Source: Ignavibacteriota bacterium
GTDB taxonomy: Bacteria; Bacteroidota; Ignavibacteria; UBA10030; UBA6906
Assembly (NCBI GenBank): GCA_003158475.1
Contig: PMJR01000069.1
Location: forward strand, 1-62,016
Length of the DNA stretch: 62,016 nucleotides
Direction: 5' to 3'
The translations under genes were made by a program, and so were the position numbers. Numbering within the stretch: position 1 is the first letter of the stretch; each line of letters opens with the position of its first letter. Below, one piece after another: positions 37,901-45,407 of this stretch. The notes beneath the pieces are model-generated. The model saw nothing but the letters and a program-made list of their open reading frames with translations, was not told where the DNA came from and searched no databases.

Positions 37901-38284
37901 CCCAAGAATAAACGTCGATTGATCCGGAGGCCGCGCCACCTCGAGTGCTTTCGCCAGCGCACCGACGAACATCATCCGCTCGGTTTCTCTCCCCTCGGCG
38001 GTGACAAACGAAGCAAGGCCCTGCAGTGCAAATTCGGCCTGCGTGCTGGTTTCCGTAGCCGGCGGACCGAGCTTTTTGCATATTGCCATTACGGCATCCG
38101 GCCCCATACGGGTCATGGAAGAGTAGAGCCACAGTGCTTCGACCGTGTCGCGCGCCGGCATTGTTCCGAGAAGCTGATCGATGCTGATGGGAGGAGCGGG
38201 AGCCGTGGATGTTGTTGTTGAAGCGCAGCCGGAAATAATCAGCGCGGCAATCAGCGTCATCGATAGTGGGAGGAAATTGATCAT
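34913..38284 (-). CDS. HEAT-repeat lipoprotein with two C-terminal DUF1080 (3-keto-disaccharide hydrolase) domains
   Basis: Lipobox 'LIISGCAST'; repeated HEAT-like units; 'GFKALFSGRNLDGWKG...' and 'NLFNGLDLTGWKLID...GNSGVFLRSP'. Confidence 0.9.
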   Translation of the reverse strand: MINFLPLSMTLIAALIISGCASTTTSTAPAPPISIDQLLGTMPARDTVEALWLYSSMTRMGPDAVMAICKKLGPPATETSTQAEFALQGLASFVTAEGRETERMMFVGALAKALEVARPPDQSTFILGRLQVAGRGESIAPIARFLDDERLSGPAAQALVAIRDGAEAPLLAALAASHGNVRVMIIKSLGDLRSPGAFDPLRTEVASQDPRIRLAALYALANIGDSRTGDILAKAAAEGPANERGEVTACYLLLARREAETGDAAGALSIGRMLYDRPTATEGVQVRAAALEVIVRSKSESAIDDLIAAMADSNGQIRSAALRLASRIPGTTATRRWVAATERGATRREIVSMLGTRGDGSAYPAVISLMGDADAGVREAAVDAAVRLKGEESVPLLLSLLERSSEASDITAVRMALESLPRERVIPPVVASLSRVTPAACVMLVDHLGRFADTLSGPLIGLTKSAVPSVRLAALRALGAAGKEADAPRLIALLLGTESEAERAATEKSLVSLCGRIPDPENRSDGLLAAYRAATPVQRARLFRVMGRLGGSKALSLVSAETRSKDPDLHDAAVRALADWPTLDAFDSLLVVARSDGNLNLRVLALRGAVRLVANSPIPPAAAVRYHARTLAAAVRPDEKRLALGALANIRTSEALREVIPYISDDSLGLDAAMAAGTIASGRADEKDGPGSAQVARAFIESMVPGRFRSRVEHNFDAAEGMGEPPEGFKALFSGRNLDGWKGLAGNPVLRANMTPEQLAVAQARADSVMKAHWSASDGILVFDGRGENICTDTDYTDFELMVDWKIEKNGDSGIYLRGSPQVQIWDPSQWPEGSGGLYNNEKNPSKPLVRADVAVGQWNRFRIRMIGERVTVWLNNVMVVDSVVLENYWDRSIPIFSSGQIELQSHSSPLCFRNIFIREIPVRSPLFTGNLFNGLDLTGWKLIDGKDGNWGVEQGLLYTTGDGGGWLSTAREYDNFSLDLDFRLSEGGNSGVFLRSPRQGDPAYTGMEIQVLDDYADEYASLQPWQNCGSIYGVQAPSLRASKKAHEWQHYHIVAVGPHVSVTLNDQLIVDADLTSHMDKESTHPGLKRRSGFIGLQSHTRRVEYRNITLKELAWKEENDTH

Positions 38285-38298
38285 GCGAATTCCTTGTC

Positions 38299-39555
38299 TC
38301 ACGACAGGTGCCACGGGGCCCGCATGGGGGGATCGATAAGACGGTTGGCCGCCTCGTCATTTTTGCAGCGCTGTGTCGCCGGGTCGAAATGAACGGGCCG
38401 GCCGAGCTGCCAGGAGATTTTGCAGAGATTGACAAGCGTTGCCGAGCGGTGCGCGTTCGTCTCATTCAGCGCAAACTTCTTCCGCGTCCGGACCGACTCC
38501 ATGAAATCGGTGACAACGGACTCAGGTTCGGGGAGCTGGGCGATCTTCTCTTTCAGGTTCACTATGGTGGAGCGGAGGTCTTTGTACAGCTTCCCCTCCG
38601 GCCCTTCGATAAACGGGATATCATCCTTCTCCCGCTCTCCTTCAAGTATCACCCGGCACCCGTCCGCATAGGTGATGAGTATCCTTCGAAACGAACTGAC
38701 CGCCTCGGGATGCTGCGCAGGTGCGTCCGCCTCGACTGCAACCGGGCTCTCGTCATCCTTGCCCAGAATGTACTGGACAGGATCCAGGTAGTGCTGCCCC
38801 ATATCCCCCAGCCCCCCCCCGTCGTAATCCCAGTATCCACGGAAGGTGTAGTGGACCCGGTGAGGATGGTACGGTTTGTAGGGTGCGGGACCGAGCCAGA
38901 AATCGTAATCCAGTTGCGGCGGTATCCAGCGGGGGGTGAGGTCCGTTCTGCCGCTATGGTAGAATTTCCAGTTGAACCCGGTTGCAGCCCCGATGGTCAC
39001 CGTCACCGGCCAGCCGAGCAGTCCGCTCCGCATGAGCTTCCGGTACTGACGGGCCGTCCCCCCGCTGTCATAGAACAGATCACCGCTGAACCGGAACCAT
39101 GTGTTGACGCGGAACATGCGGCTGTATGCGCCGACGGCCTCCACCACTTTCTCCCCCTCCGCGATCGTCCTCGTCATCGGCTTCTCGCACCAGATGTCTT
39201 TTCCCGCCTTCGCCGCCGCAATCGAAATCAAGGCATGCCAGTGGGGCGGTGTCGCGATATGGACAACGTCGATGTCCTTCCTCTCCAGCAGCTCCCGGAA
39301 ATCGTGGTATCCCTTCACCCCGCCGATTCTCATCCCTTCCTGCAGATGCTCCTCGTCCACATCGCAGACGGCGACGAGCCTCTCCCCGGTATTCCCGAGA
39401 TGCCAGTGTCCCATCCCGCCTATGCCGATGACCCCTTTGGTCAGCTCGTCGCTCGGCGGCGTAAAGCCGGGTCCTCCCAGGACGCGCCTGGGAACGATCG
39501 TGAAGGCGCCCAGAGCCAGGGCCGACGTGATGAATGTGCGCCGCGTGAGTGCCAT
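38299..39555 (-). CDS. Tat-exported Gfo/Idh/MocA family oxidoreductase
   Basis: 'LTRRTFITSALALGAFTIVPRRVLGG', 'IDVVHIATPPHWHALISIAAAKAGKDIWCEKPMTRTIAEGEKVV'. Confidence 0.93.
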   Translation of the reverse strand: MALTRRTFITSALALGAFTIVPRRVLGGPGFTPPSDELTKGVIGIGGMGHWHLGNTGERLVAVCDVDEEHLQEGMRIGGVKGYHDFRELLERKDIDVVHIATPPHWHALISIAAAKAGKDIWCEKPMTRTIAEGEKVVEAVGAYSRMFRVNTWFRFSGDLFYDSGGTARQYRKLMRSGLLGWPVTVTIGAATGFNWKFYHSGRTDLTPRWIPPQLDYDFWLGPAPYKPYHPHRVHYTFRGYWDYDGGGLGDMGQHYLDPVQYILGKDDESPVAVEADAPAQHPEAVSSFRRILITYADGCRVILEGEREKDDIPFIEGPEGKLYKDLRSTIVNLKEKIAQLPEPESVVTDFMESVRTRKKFALNETNAHRSATLVNLCKISWQLGRPVHFDPATQRCKNDEAANRLIDPPMRAPWHLS

Positions 39556-39562
39556 CGTTCTC

Positions 39563-40789
39563 CTATGCCGCCTGTGGGGCCTTGACGGGTGCGGAGCGGA
39601 CGTCACGGAAGAGCATCAGGAAGACAACCACGACCACCGCGGCAATGACCGCAGGAATCGTCCAGAATGTCTGCCACTGAGCGGCAGCCTCGGGACCGGT
39701 CGAGGTCACAATGCTGTTGTGGAGCCACCCGGATATCTGCGCACCGATGAACATCCCTGCACCGTATGTCATGAGCACGAGGAACCCCTGGGCCTGTCCG
39801 CGGATTTCCTTTGTGGAGACCTTGTCGACGTAGATCTGCCCGGCGACAAAGAAGAAGTCGTAGCAGATGCCGTGCAATATGATCCCCCCCATGATCATCC
39901 AGAATATTGACGCAGGGGCCGCCAGCGCGAAAAGCGCGTACCGGAGCACCCAGGCCGCCATGCCGGTCAGAAGCATCCACTTGATGCCGAGAAAGCGGAA
40001 GAAGAACGGCATCAGCACGATGAAGAGCGCCTCTGACATCTGGCCGAATGACATCTTGAATCCCGGATTGACAATGCCGTTGAAATTCACATACACCGGG
40101 GCATACGCGTAATATGTCGAGAGGGGGATGCAGATGAGGAACGAGCTGATGATGAACACGAGGAACGACGGACTCTTGAGCTGTGCAAGAGCATCGAGCC
40201 CCAGGACCTGCCGCACCGTAACTTTTTCCCTCGCCGCGGGAGGGGTGTGGGGGAGCGAGTACGCGTACAACCCCATCACCACGCCGGCGATCCCGGCGAT
40301 GCGCAGTGGGACCCCCGTTTCATCTGCGCCGAGAACCGCGCTCACGAGCACACCGGCAATGATCCAGCCGATTGTGCCGAACACCCGGATTACCGGAAAA
40401 TACTTCTCCTGGTCGGTTATATGGTGGAACGCAAGGGCGTTGGCCAGCCCCACGGTCGGCATATAACAAAGCATGTGAACGAGAAGAAGGAGTATGAACC
40501 AGAGCGAAGCGCCCGATTCGGCCGCAAGGGGCGCCAGGAATAACGCCACGCCGCCGATCAGGTGCAGGCCGCCCAGCACCTTCTCGGTCGAAAAGAACCG
40601 GTCGGCGACCATTCCGAGGAAGAAAGGGGAAATAATCGCCCCGATGGGGCCCACCGCATACGCCCAGTAGACCAGGTTCGACATCCCTATCCGGGTCATG
40701 TAGTTCCCTACTGTGACGTACCATGCACCCCACACAAAGAACTCCAGAAACATCATCCCGCTGAGCTGAAGGTAGATCGATCGTTTCAT
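39563..40789 (-). CDS. MFS transporter, nucleoside:H+ symporter (NHS)-like
   Basis: 'LSGMMFLEFFVWGAWYVTVGNYM', 'IMGGIILHGICYDFFFVAGQIYVDKVSTKEIRGQAQGFLVLMTYGAGMFIG'. Confidence 0.88.
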   Translation of the reverse strand: MKRSIYLQLSGMMFLEFFVWGAWYVTVGNYMTRIGMSNLVYWAYAVGPIGAIISPFFLGMVADRFFSTEKVLGGLHLIGGVALFLAPLAAESGASLWFILLLLVHMLCYMPTVGLANALAFHHITDQEKYFPVIRVFGTIGWIIAGVLVSAVLGADETGVPLRIAGIAGVVMGLYAYSLPHTPPAAREKVTVRQVLGLDALAQLKSPSFLVFIISSFLICIPLSTYYAYAPVYVNFNGIVNPGFKMSFGQMSEALFIVLMPFFFRFLGIKWMLLTGMAAWVLRYALFALAAPASIFWMIMGGIILHGICYDFFFVAGQIYVDKVSTKEIRGQAQGFLVLMTYGAGMFIGAQISGWLHNSIVTSTGPEAAAQWQTFWTIPAVIAAVVVVVFLMLFRDVRSAPVKAPQAA

Positions 40790-40803
40790 AGGGTCCTCTC
40801 TTG

Positions 40804-41850
40804 TTACGTTAGGTGGATTACAGCGCCCGTGCGGACCGACTCATCGGCCGCAAGCACCACACGGAGACTGGTGACCGCATCGGTGAGATGCTCTCCCAGA
40901 TCGAGGTCCTTCTCGATGGCCTCCCGGAAGTATGCCTGCTCCCGCGTGCAGAGCTCCTGGTGGTCCGGCTCGTCGCTCGTGTCAATGCGGAGGTTTGTCA
41001 TCGATGCGGCGTCATGGCGGATAAGGCTCCCTGTCGTTGTGTGGGAACCGATGTCGGACGACCCGGCGCCGCCACCGGGTCCGCCGATGCTGATGCTCCC
41101 CTTCGGACCGATGACATCCTTCACGAAACAGGCGGTTTCGCTCATCATCGGTCCCCACCCTGCCTCATACCACCCGACCGAGCCGTCCTCGAAGACCACG
41201 TGGAGGTGGCCGTAGTTGTACATCGATTCGCCGATCTCTCCGCTCAGCCGTGCTCCGATCGCCTGCACGCGCACGGGGCGTGAACGGGTCATCTGGCACA
41301 TGACATCCACGTAGTGGACGCCGCAGTCGACAATGGGGGAGATCGATTGCATCAGCTTCTTGTGCACTTCCCACTCCGCGCCGCTGCTCTGCTGGTTCAG
41401 ATTCATACGCATGACAAGGGGCTTTCCCAGATTCCGCGCCTCCTCGATGAACCGCTGCCAAGCGGGATTCTGGCGGAGTATGTAGCCCACAACGACTTTC
41501 CTGCGGGCTTTTCCTGCTCTTCGCACGATCTCATCCGCCCCGGCGACGTCGGGGGCAAGCGGCTTTTCCACGAAGACGTGGAGGCGGGCTTCGAGCGCCT
41601 GGAGTGTCAGCGCACCATGGGTCTCCGGGTATGTGCAGATTGCAGCGGCGTCGGGACCCGCAGCGTTGATTGCCCCTTTGAGCGAATCATAGACGGGGAC
41701 TCCCCCGAGTTCCCGGGACAGGCGCTCCGCCTTCTCCCTCGAGTGGTCGACGAGACCGGCCAGCGTGAACCCCTCGAGTTTTGCATAGGCGCGGGCGTGC
41801 GATGATCCCATATTTCCACACCCGATGACGACAACGCGCAACGGCTTCAC
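40804..41850 (-). CDS. Cytoplasmic Gfo/Idh/MocA family oxidoreductase
   Basis: 'LRVVVIGCGNMGSSHARAYAKLEG', 'RLHVFVEKPLAPDVAGADEIVR'; no signal peptide. Confidence 0.92.
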   Translation of the reverse strand: MKPLRVVVIGCGNMGSSHARAYAKLEGFTLAGLVDHSREKAERLSRELGGVPVYDSLKGAINAAGPDAAAICTYPETHGALTLQALEARLHVFVEKPLAPDVAGADEIVRRAGKARRKVVVGYILRQNPAWQRFIEEARNLGKPLVMRMNLNQQSSGAEWEVHKKLMQSISPIVDCGVHYVDVMCQMTRSRPVRVQAIGARLSGEIGESMYNYGHLHVVFEDGSVGWYEAGWGPMMSETACFVKDVIGPKGSISIGGPGGGAGSSDIGSHTTTGSLIRHDAASMTNLRIDTSDEPDHQELCTREQAYFREAIEKDLDLGEHLTDAVTSLRVVLAADESVRTGAVIHLT

Positions 41851-41852
41851 GG

Positions 41853-42884
41853 TCAGTTTTTCAGCTCGACGATCCAGATATTCCGGTACTGCACCAGGTT
41901 GCCATGATCCTGCAACATGATCCCCCCGGGCGTCTTCTCATCCTCGTCGATGGCTCCCCCCGTGGGCCCCGGTATCGCGAGGTCCTGGTGAATCACCACG
42001 CCGTTGTGGACAACTGTCGCAACAGCGTCGTTCAGCTTTTTCCCTTCGCCGTCAAACCGCGGGGCGTGGAACGTGACGTCATATGTCTGCCACTGGCCGG
42101 GGGGGGCGCACATGTTGACAAGAGGGGCAGCCACCTTGTAGAAGCCGCCGCATTCGTTGTCCTCCCCCTTCAGTCCGTAACTGTCCAGGACCTGTATCTC
42201 ATAGCGCCCATGGAGGTAGACTCCGCTGTTGGCCCTGGCCTGTTCCCGCGCATCGGGCATGAAGGGGAGCCGGAACTCGACGTGCAACCGGAAGTCGGTG
42301 AATTTCTGTTTCGTAATGATGTCGCCGCTCCCCGGAGCGACCTCCGTGACACCCCCCTCGAGTATCTTCCAGCCGACCGGCGCGCCGCGCTGCTTCACAT
42401 CGCGCCGTTCCCATTCGCCCAGGCTGGTACCGTCGAAGAGGAGAAGGGATCCCTGCGGCGGCGCCGCGCCGAGGTTGGGTGAGAGGCGCACGACGCGCCT
42501 CAGCGTGTAATTCTCTGCGCCTTCCCGGGTGGTATGGCCCGTAAGCTCACCATTCACCAGGCTCATCTGCCAGCCTTGCCCGCTCAGCGGTACGATCCGG
42601 TCCCCTTCAAGTCTTCCTTCTGCCACAACAGCTCTCTCATCGTGTCTCTGATCGAATGCAGGCTGTATATTGAACCGGTACGTGGCCCCCCCGAGTGCGA
42701 TCACGCGAACAGCCACAGGCATCACCGTGCCGTCTCTGCCCACCTGGTTCCCCTGCCAGTCCCCCATGAGCGGATCGGGAGACGGGCCGTCCCCCCGTGT
42801 TGCGACAACCGAAGGGGCGCAGGAGGCGAGCACGATCGCCATGGCACACGCCACCCCACTCTGGAGGATTGCATATGTTTTCAT
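41853..42884 (-). CDS. DUF1080 (3-keto-disaccharide hydrolase-like) lipoprotein
   Basis: Lipobox 'IVLASCAPS'; 'LLFDGTSLGEWERRD...RANSGVYLHGRYEIQVLDSYG'. Confidence 0.9.
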   Translation of the reverse strand: MKTYAILQSGVACAMAIVLASCAPSVVATRGDGPSPDPLMGDWQGNQVGRDGTVMPVAVRVIALGGATYRFNIQPAFDQRHDERAVVAEGRLEGDRIVPLSGQGWQMSLVNGELTGHTTREGAENYTLRRVVRLSPNLGAAPPQGSLLLFDGTSLGEWERRDVKQRGAPVGWKILEGGVTEVAPGSGDIITKQKFTDFRLHVEFRLPFMPDAREQARANSGVYLHGRYEIQVLDSYGLKGEDNECGGFYKVAAPLVNMCAPPGQWQTYDVTFHAPRFDGEGKKLNDAVATVVHNGVVIHQDLAIPGPTGGAIDEDEKTPGGIMLQDHGNLVQYRNIWIVELKN

Positions 42885-42947
42885 ACTGCAGTGCCTTTCA
42901 TGTGAAGTCAATTCTGAGTTATTGAGACGCGTTTTCCTTCACGGCTC

Positions 42948-43940
42948 TCACCGTTCAAAGGCCGCATCGAATGCTATTCCTGACGGGGCAAAATCGATCT
43001 TGTGCACGAATGCGCACGATTCTTTCGCGCCCCGTTCCCTCTCCATGCCGCTGTCCTCCCATTCGACGGAGAGCGGACCGGTGTAGCCGACGGCATTAAG
43101 GGCGCGGATGATCTCCTCGAACCTGACGGACCCGTGACCGAGCGAGCGGAAGTCCCATCCCCGACCCCGCGCGCCAAAGTTCAGATGGGAGCCGAGGATG
43201 CCGGACTTCCCGTCGAGCTGCAGCGCGGCGTCCTTCATGTGGACGTGATAGATCCTGTCCGGGAACTCGTCGATGAACCTGGCCGGATCCACCATCTGCC
43301 AGTACAGGTGGCTCGGGTCGAAATTGAACCCGAACGTCTCCCTCCTGCCGATGGCTTCGAGAGTCCGGCGTGCCGTCACGATGTCAAAGGCGACCTCGGT
43401 GGGATGTACTTCGAGCGCGAATTTCACGCCGCACTGGTCATAGACGTCCAATATCGGGTTCCACATCTTTGCGAAGTACCTGTAGCCCTCCTCGATCATC
43501 TGATCGGAGACCGGGGGAAAACCATAGAGGAGATGCCAGAGCGAGGAACCGGTGAAACCGTTGACCACGTGTACGCCGAGATTACGGGCGGCGCGCGCGG
43601 CGTTCTTCATCGTCTCCACGGCCCAGGTCCGTTTTTTCTCCGGGTTCCCTGCGCACGAGACCGGGGCGAAGCCGTCGGATCTGCCGTCGTTGTTCGGGTC
43701 GCACACGAGTTGTCCGGCAAGGTGATGGCTAATCGCGTACAGGCTCAACCGGTTCTTTCGAAGGATGGCGCGCTGTCGTTTGCAATAGCTCTTGTCCACG
43801 GCGGCCTTCTGTACGTCGAGGTGGTCACCCCAGCACGCAAGTTCGAGTCCATCGTAGCCCCATGAGGCGGCTTTCCGTGCCAGCGTGGCAAGCGGGAGGT
43901 CGGCCCATTGGCCGGTAAAAAGTGTGACAGGTCTTGGCAT
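42948..43940 (-). CDS. TIM-barrel sugar phosphate isomerase/epimerase
   Basis: '[23 protein letters not shown]...[34 protein letters not shown]'. Confidence 0.92.
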   Translation of the reverse strand: MPRPVTLFTGQWADLPLATLARKAASWGYDGLELACWGDHLDVQKAAVDKSYCKRQRAILRKNRLSLYAISHHLAGQLVCDPNNDGRSDGFAPVSCAGNPEKKRTWAVETMKNAARAARNLGVHVVNGFTGSSLWHLLYGFPPVSDQMIEEGYRYFAKMWNPILDVYDQCGVKFALEVHPTEVAFDIVTARRTLEAIGRRETFGFNFDPSHLYWQMVDPARFIDEFPDRIYHVHMKDAALQLDGKSGILGSHLNFGARGRGWDFRSLGHGSVRFEEIIRALNAVGYTGPLSVEWEDSGMERERGAKESCAFVHKIDFAPSGIAFDAAFER

Positions 43941-43952
43941 CGTTCTTCTCCT

Positions 43953-45125
43953 TCAACTGAGCGTTGTCGTCCATTTATCCGAGCTTCTTGCGCTTGCGAG
44001 GACAGTCTCGATGAAGAGCATCCCCCGCAGTCCGTCGTCGACCCCGGGAAAATCCAGTGCCAGTGTGTCGGGCGTGGTTCCGGCGCGAGCGGCACGGACG
44101 GTGTCGGCGAAGTTACGATACACGTTGGCAAATGCCTCAATGAACCCCTCGGGATGTCCTGACGGGAGCCGCGAGGCACGGGCGGCAGCCGGGCTCCGTT
44201 GCGCCACATAGGGGTTTCCCCGCCTGTAGACATGCACGGGCCCGTCCGGCTCCTTCACATGCAGGAAGTTCGGATGCTCCTGGTGCCATTCCAGGCTTTC
44301 CTTCGTCCCGTAGATCCAGATGGCGATGTTGTTCTCTTCACCGATTGCGATCTGACTGATATGAAGGATCCCCTTTGCACCGTTCTCAAAGCGGAGAAGG
44401 CAGTTTGCATCGTCGTCCACCCGGCGCCCCTTCACGAACGAGGTGATGTCCGCACAGACGTGCGTGATCTTGAGGCCGGTGATGTATTCCGAGAGGTTCT
44501 CGCAATGCGTCCCTATGTCACCCAGTGCTCCGGCGGCACCACTCCGGGCCGGGTCCGTCCGCCAGAGTGCCTGCAGGCTCCCTGTATTCTCCAGCGGCGT
44601 GGCAAGCCACCCCTGCGGATACTGGAGAACGATTTTTCTGATTTCCCCCAGGTCCCCACCACGGACCATGTCCCGGGCGAGTTTCACCATCGGGTAGCCC
44701 GTGTAGTTATGCATGAGGCCGAAGACCTTCCCCGAAGATTTGACCAGTTTCCGAAGCTCGCGCGCCTCACCGACATTTATTGTCATCGGTTTTTCGCACA
44801 TCACGTGGAGACCGGATGCGAGAAGTGTTTTTGCAATCGGAAAGTGTGAGTCGTTGGGCGTGACGACGGCAACGAAGTCCACCCGTTGCTCCTCCGGCAG
44901 CCGGCGCTCCCTCTCAGCCAGCTCTTCGTAGCTGCTATAGGTCCGTGCCGGATCCAGGAGGAGCTTGCGCCCTGTTTCTTCGGATTTCCTCCTGTCGCGG
45001 CTGAAATTCCCCGCCACGATTTCGATCCCGCCGTCCATGCGTGCGGCCTTGCGATGCACTTCACCGATGAACGCACCGGGCCCTCCCCCTACCATGGCCA
45101 TGTGCAGCGTCCGTTCCAGTTGCAT
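43953..45125 (-). CDS. Gfo/Idh/MocA family oxidoreductase
   Basis: 'HMAMVGGGPGAFIGEVHRKAARMDGGIEIVAGNFS', 'GLHVMCEKPMTINVGEARELRK'. Confidence 0.92.
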   Translation of the reverse strand: MQLERTLHMAMVGGGPGAFIGEVHRKAARMDGGIEIVAGNFSRDRRKSEETGRKLLLDPARTYSSYEELAERERRLPEEQRVDFVAVVTPNDSHFPIAKTLLASGLHVMCEKPMTINVGEARELRKLVKSSGKVFGLMHNYTGYPMVKLARDMVRGGDLGEIRKIVLQYPQGWLATPLENTGSLQALWRTDPARSGAAGALGDIGTHCENLSEYITGLKITHVCADITSFVKGRRVDDDANCLLRFENGAKGILHISQIAIGEENNIAIWIYGTKESLEWHQEHPNFLHVKEPDGPVHVYRRGNPYVAQRSPAAARASRLPSGHPEGFIEAFANVYRNFADTVRAARAGTTPDTLALDFPGVDDGLRGMLFIETVLASARSSDKWTTTLS

Positions 45126-45407
45126 GGATCCTCCGGGAAATCTCGTGTCAGGGGGTGTGGCGAAACAGTTTGTCCAAAATCAGGCAAGGATAACAGAAAT
45201 GTGCGGCGGCACAGGTAAGTTACAAAGAGCCACGCATGGGGAAAAGTACGACATCAGGGGTGAATAGTCAAACTCGCGATCCCCCGTGCCAGGCTTGATA
45301 CGCTGTCCCCCGACACGCTCGTGACGGTTCATCGGGAGCTGATCGGTATCCCGCCCGTTTTCCGGCGACCAATCGGTTGGCGTCGCAGTACTTGTCCGGA
45401 TTCCGCG

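Noticed and set aside
38308-39585. 425-aa plus-strand ORF
   Set aside because: Antisense shadow of a clear Gfo/Idh/MocA gene; Arg/Pro/His-rich translation without motifs.
45126-45407. Possible pseudogene or small RNA in the ~280-bp gap between a Gfo/Idh gene and the GH3 gene
   Set aside because: No recognisable motif, repeat or RNA structure could be supported by reading alone.
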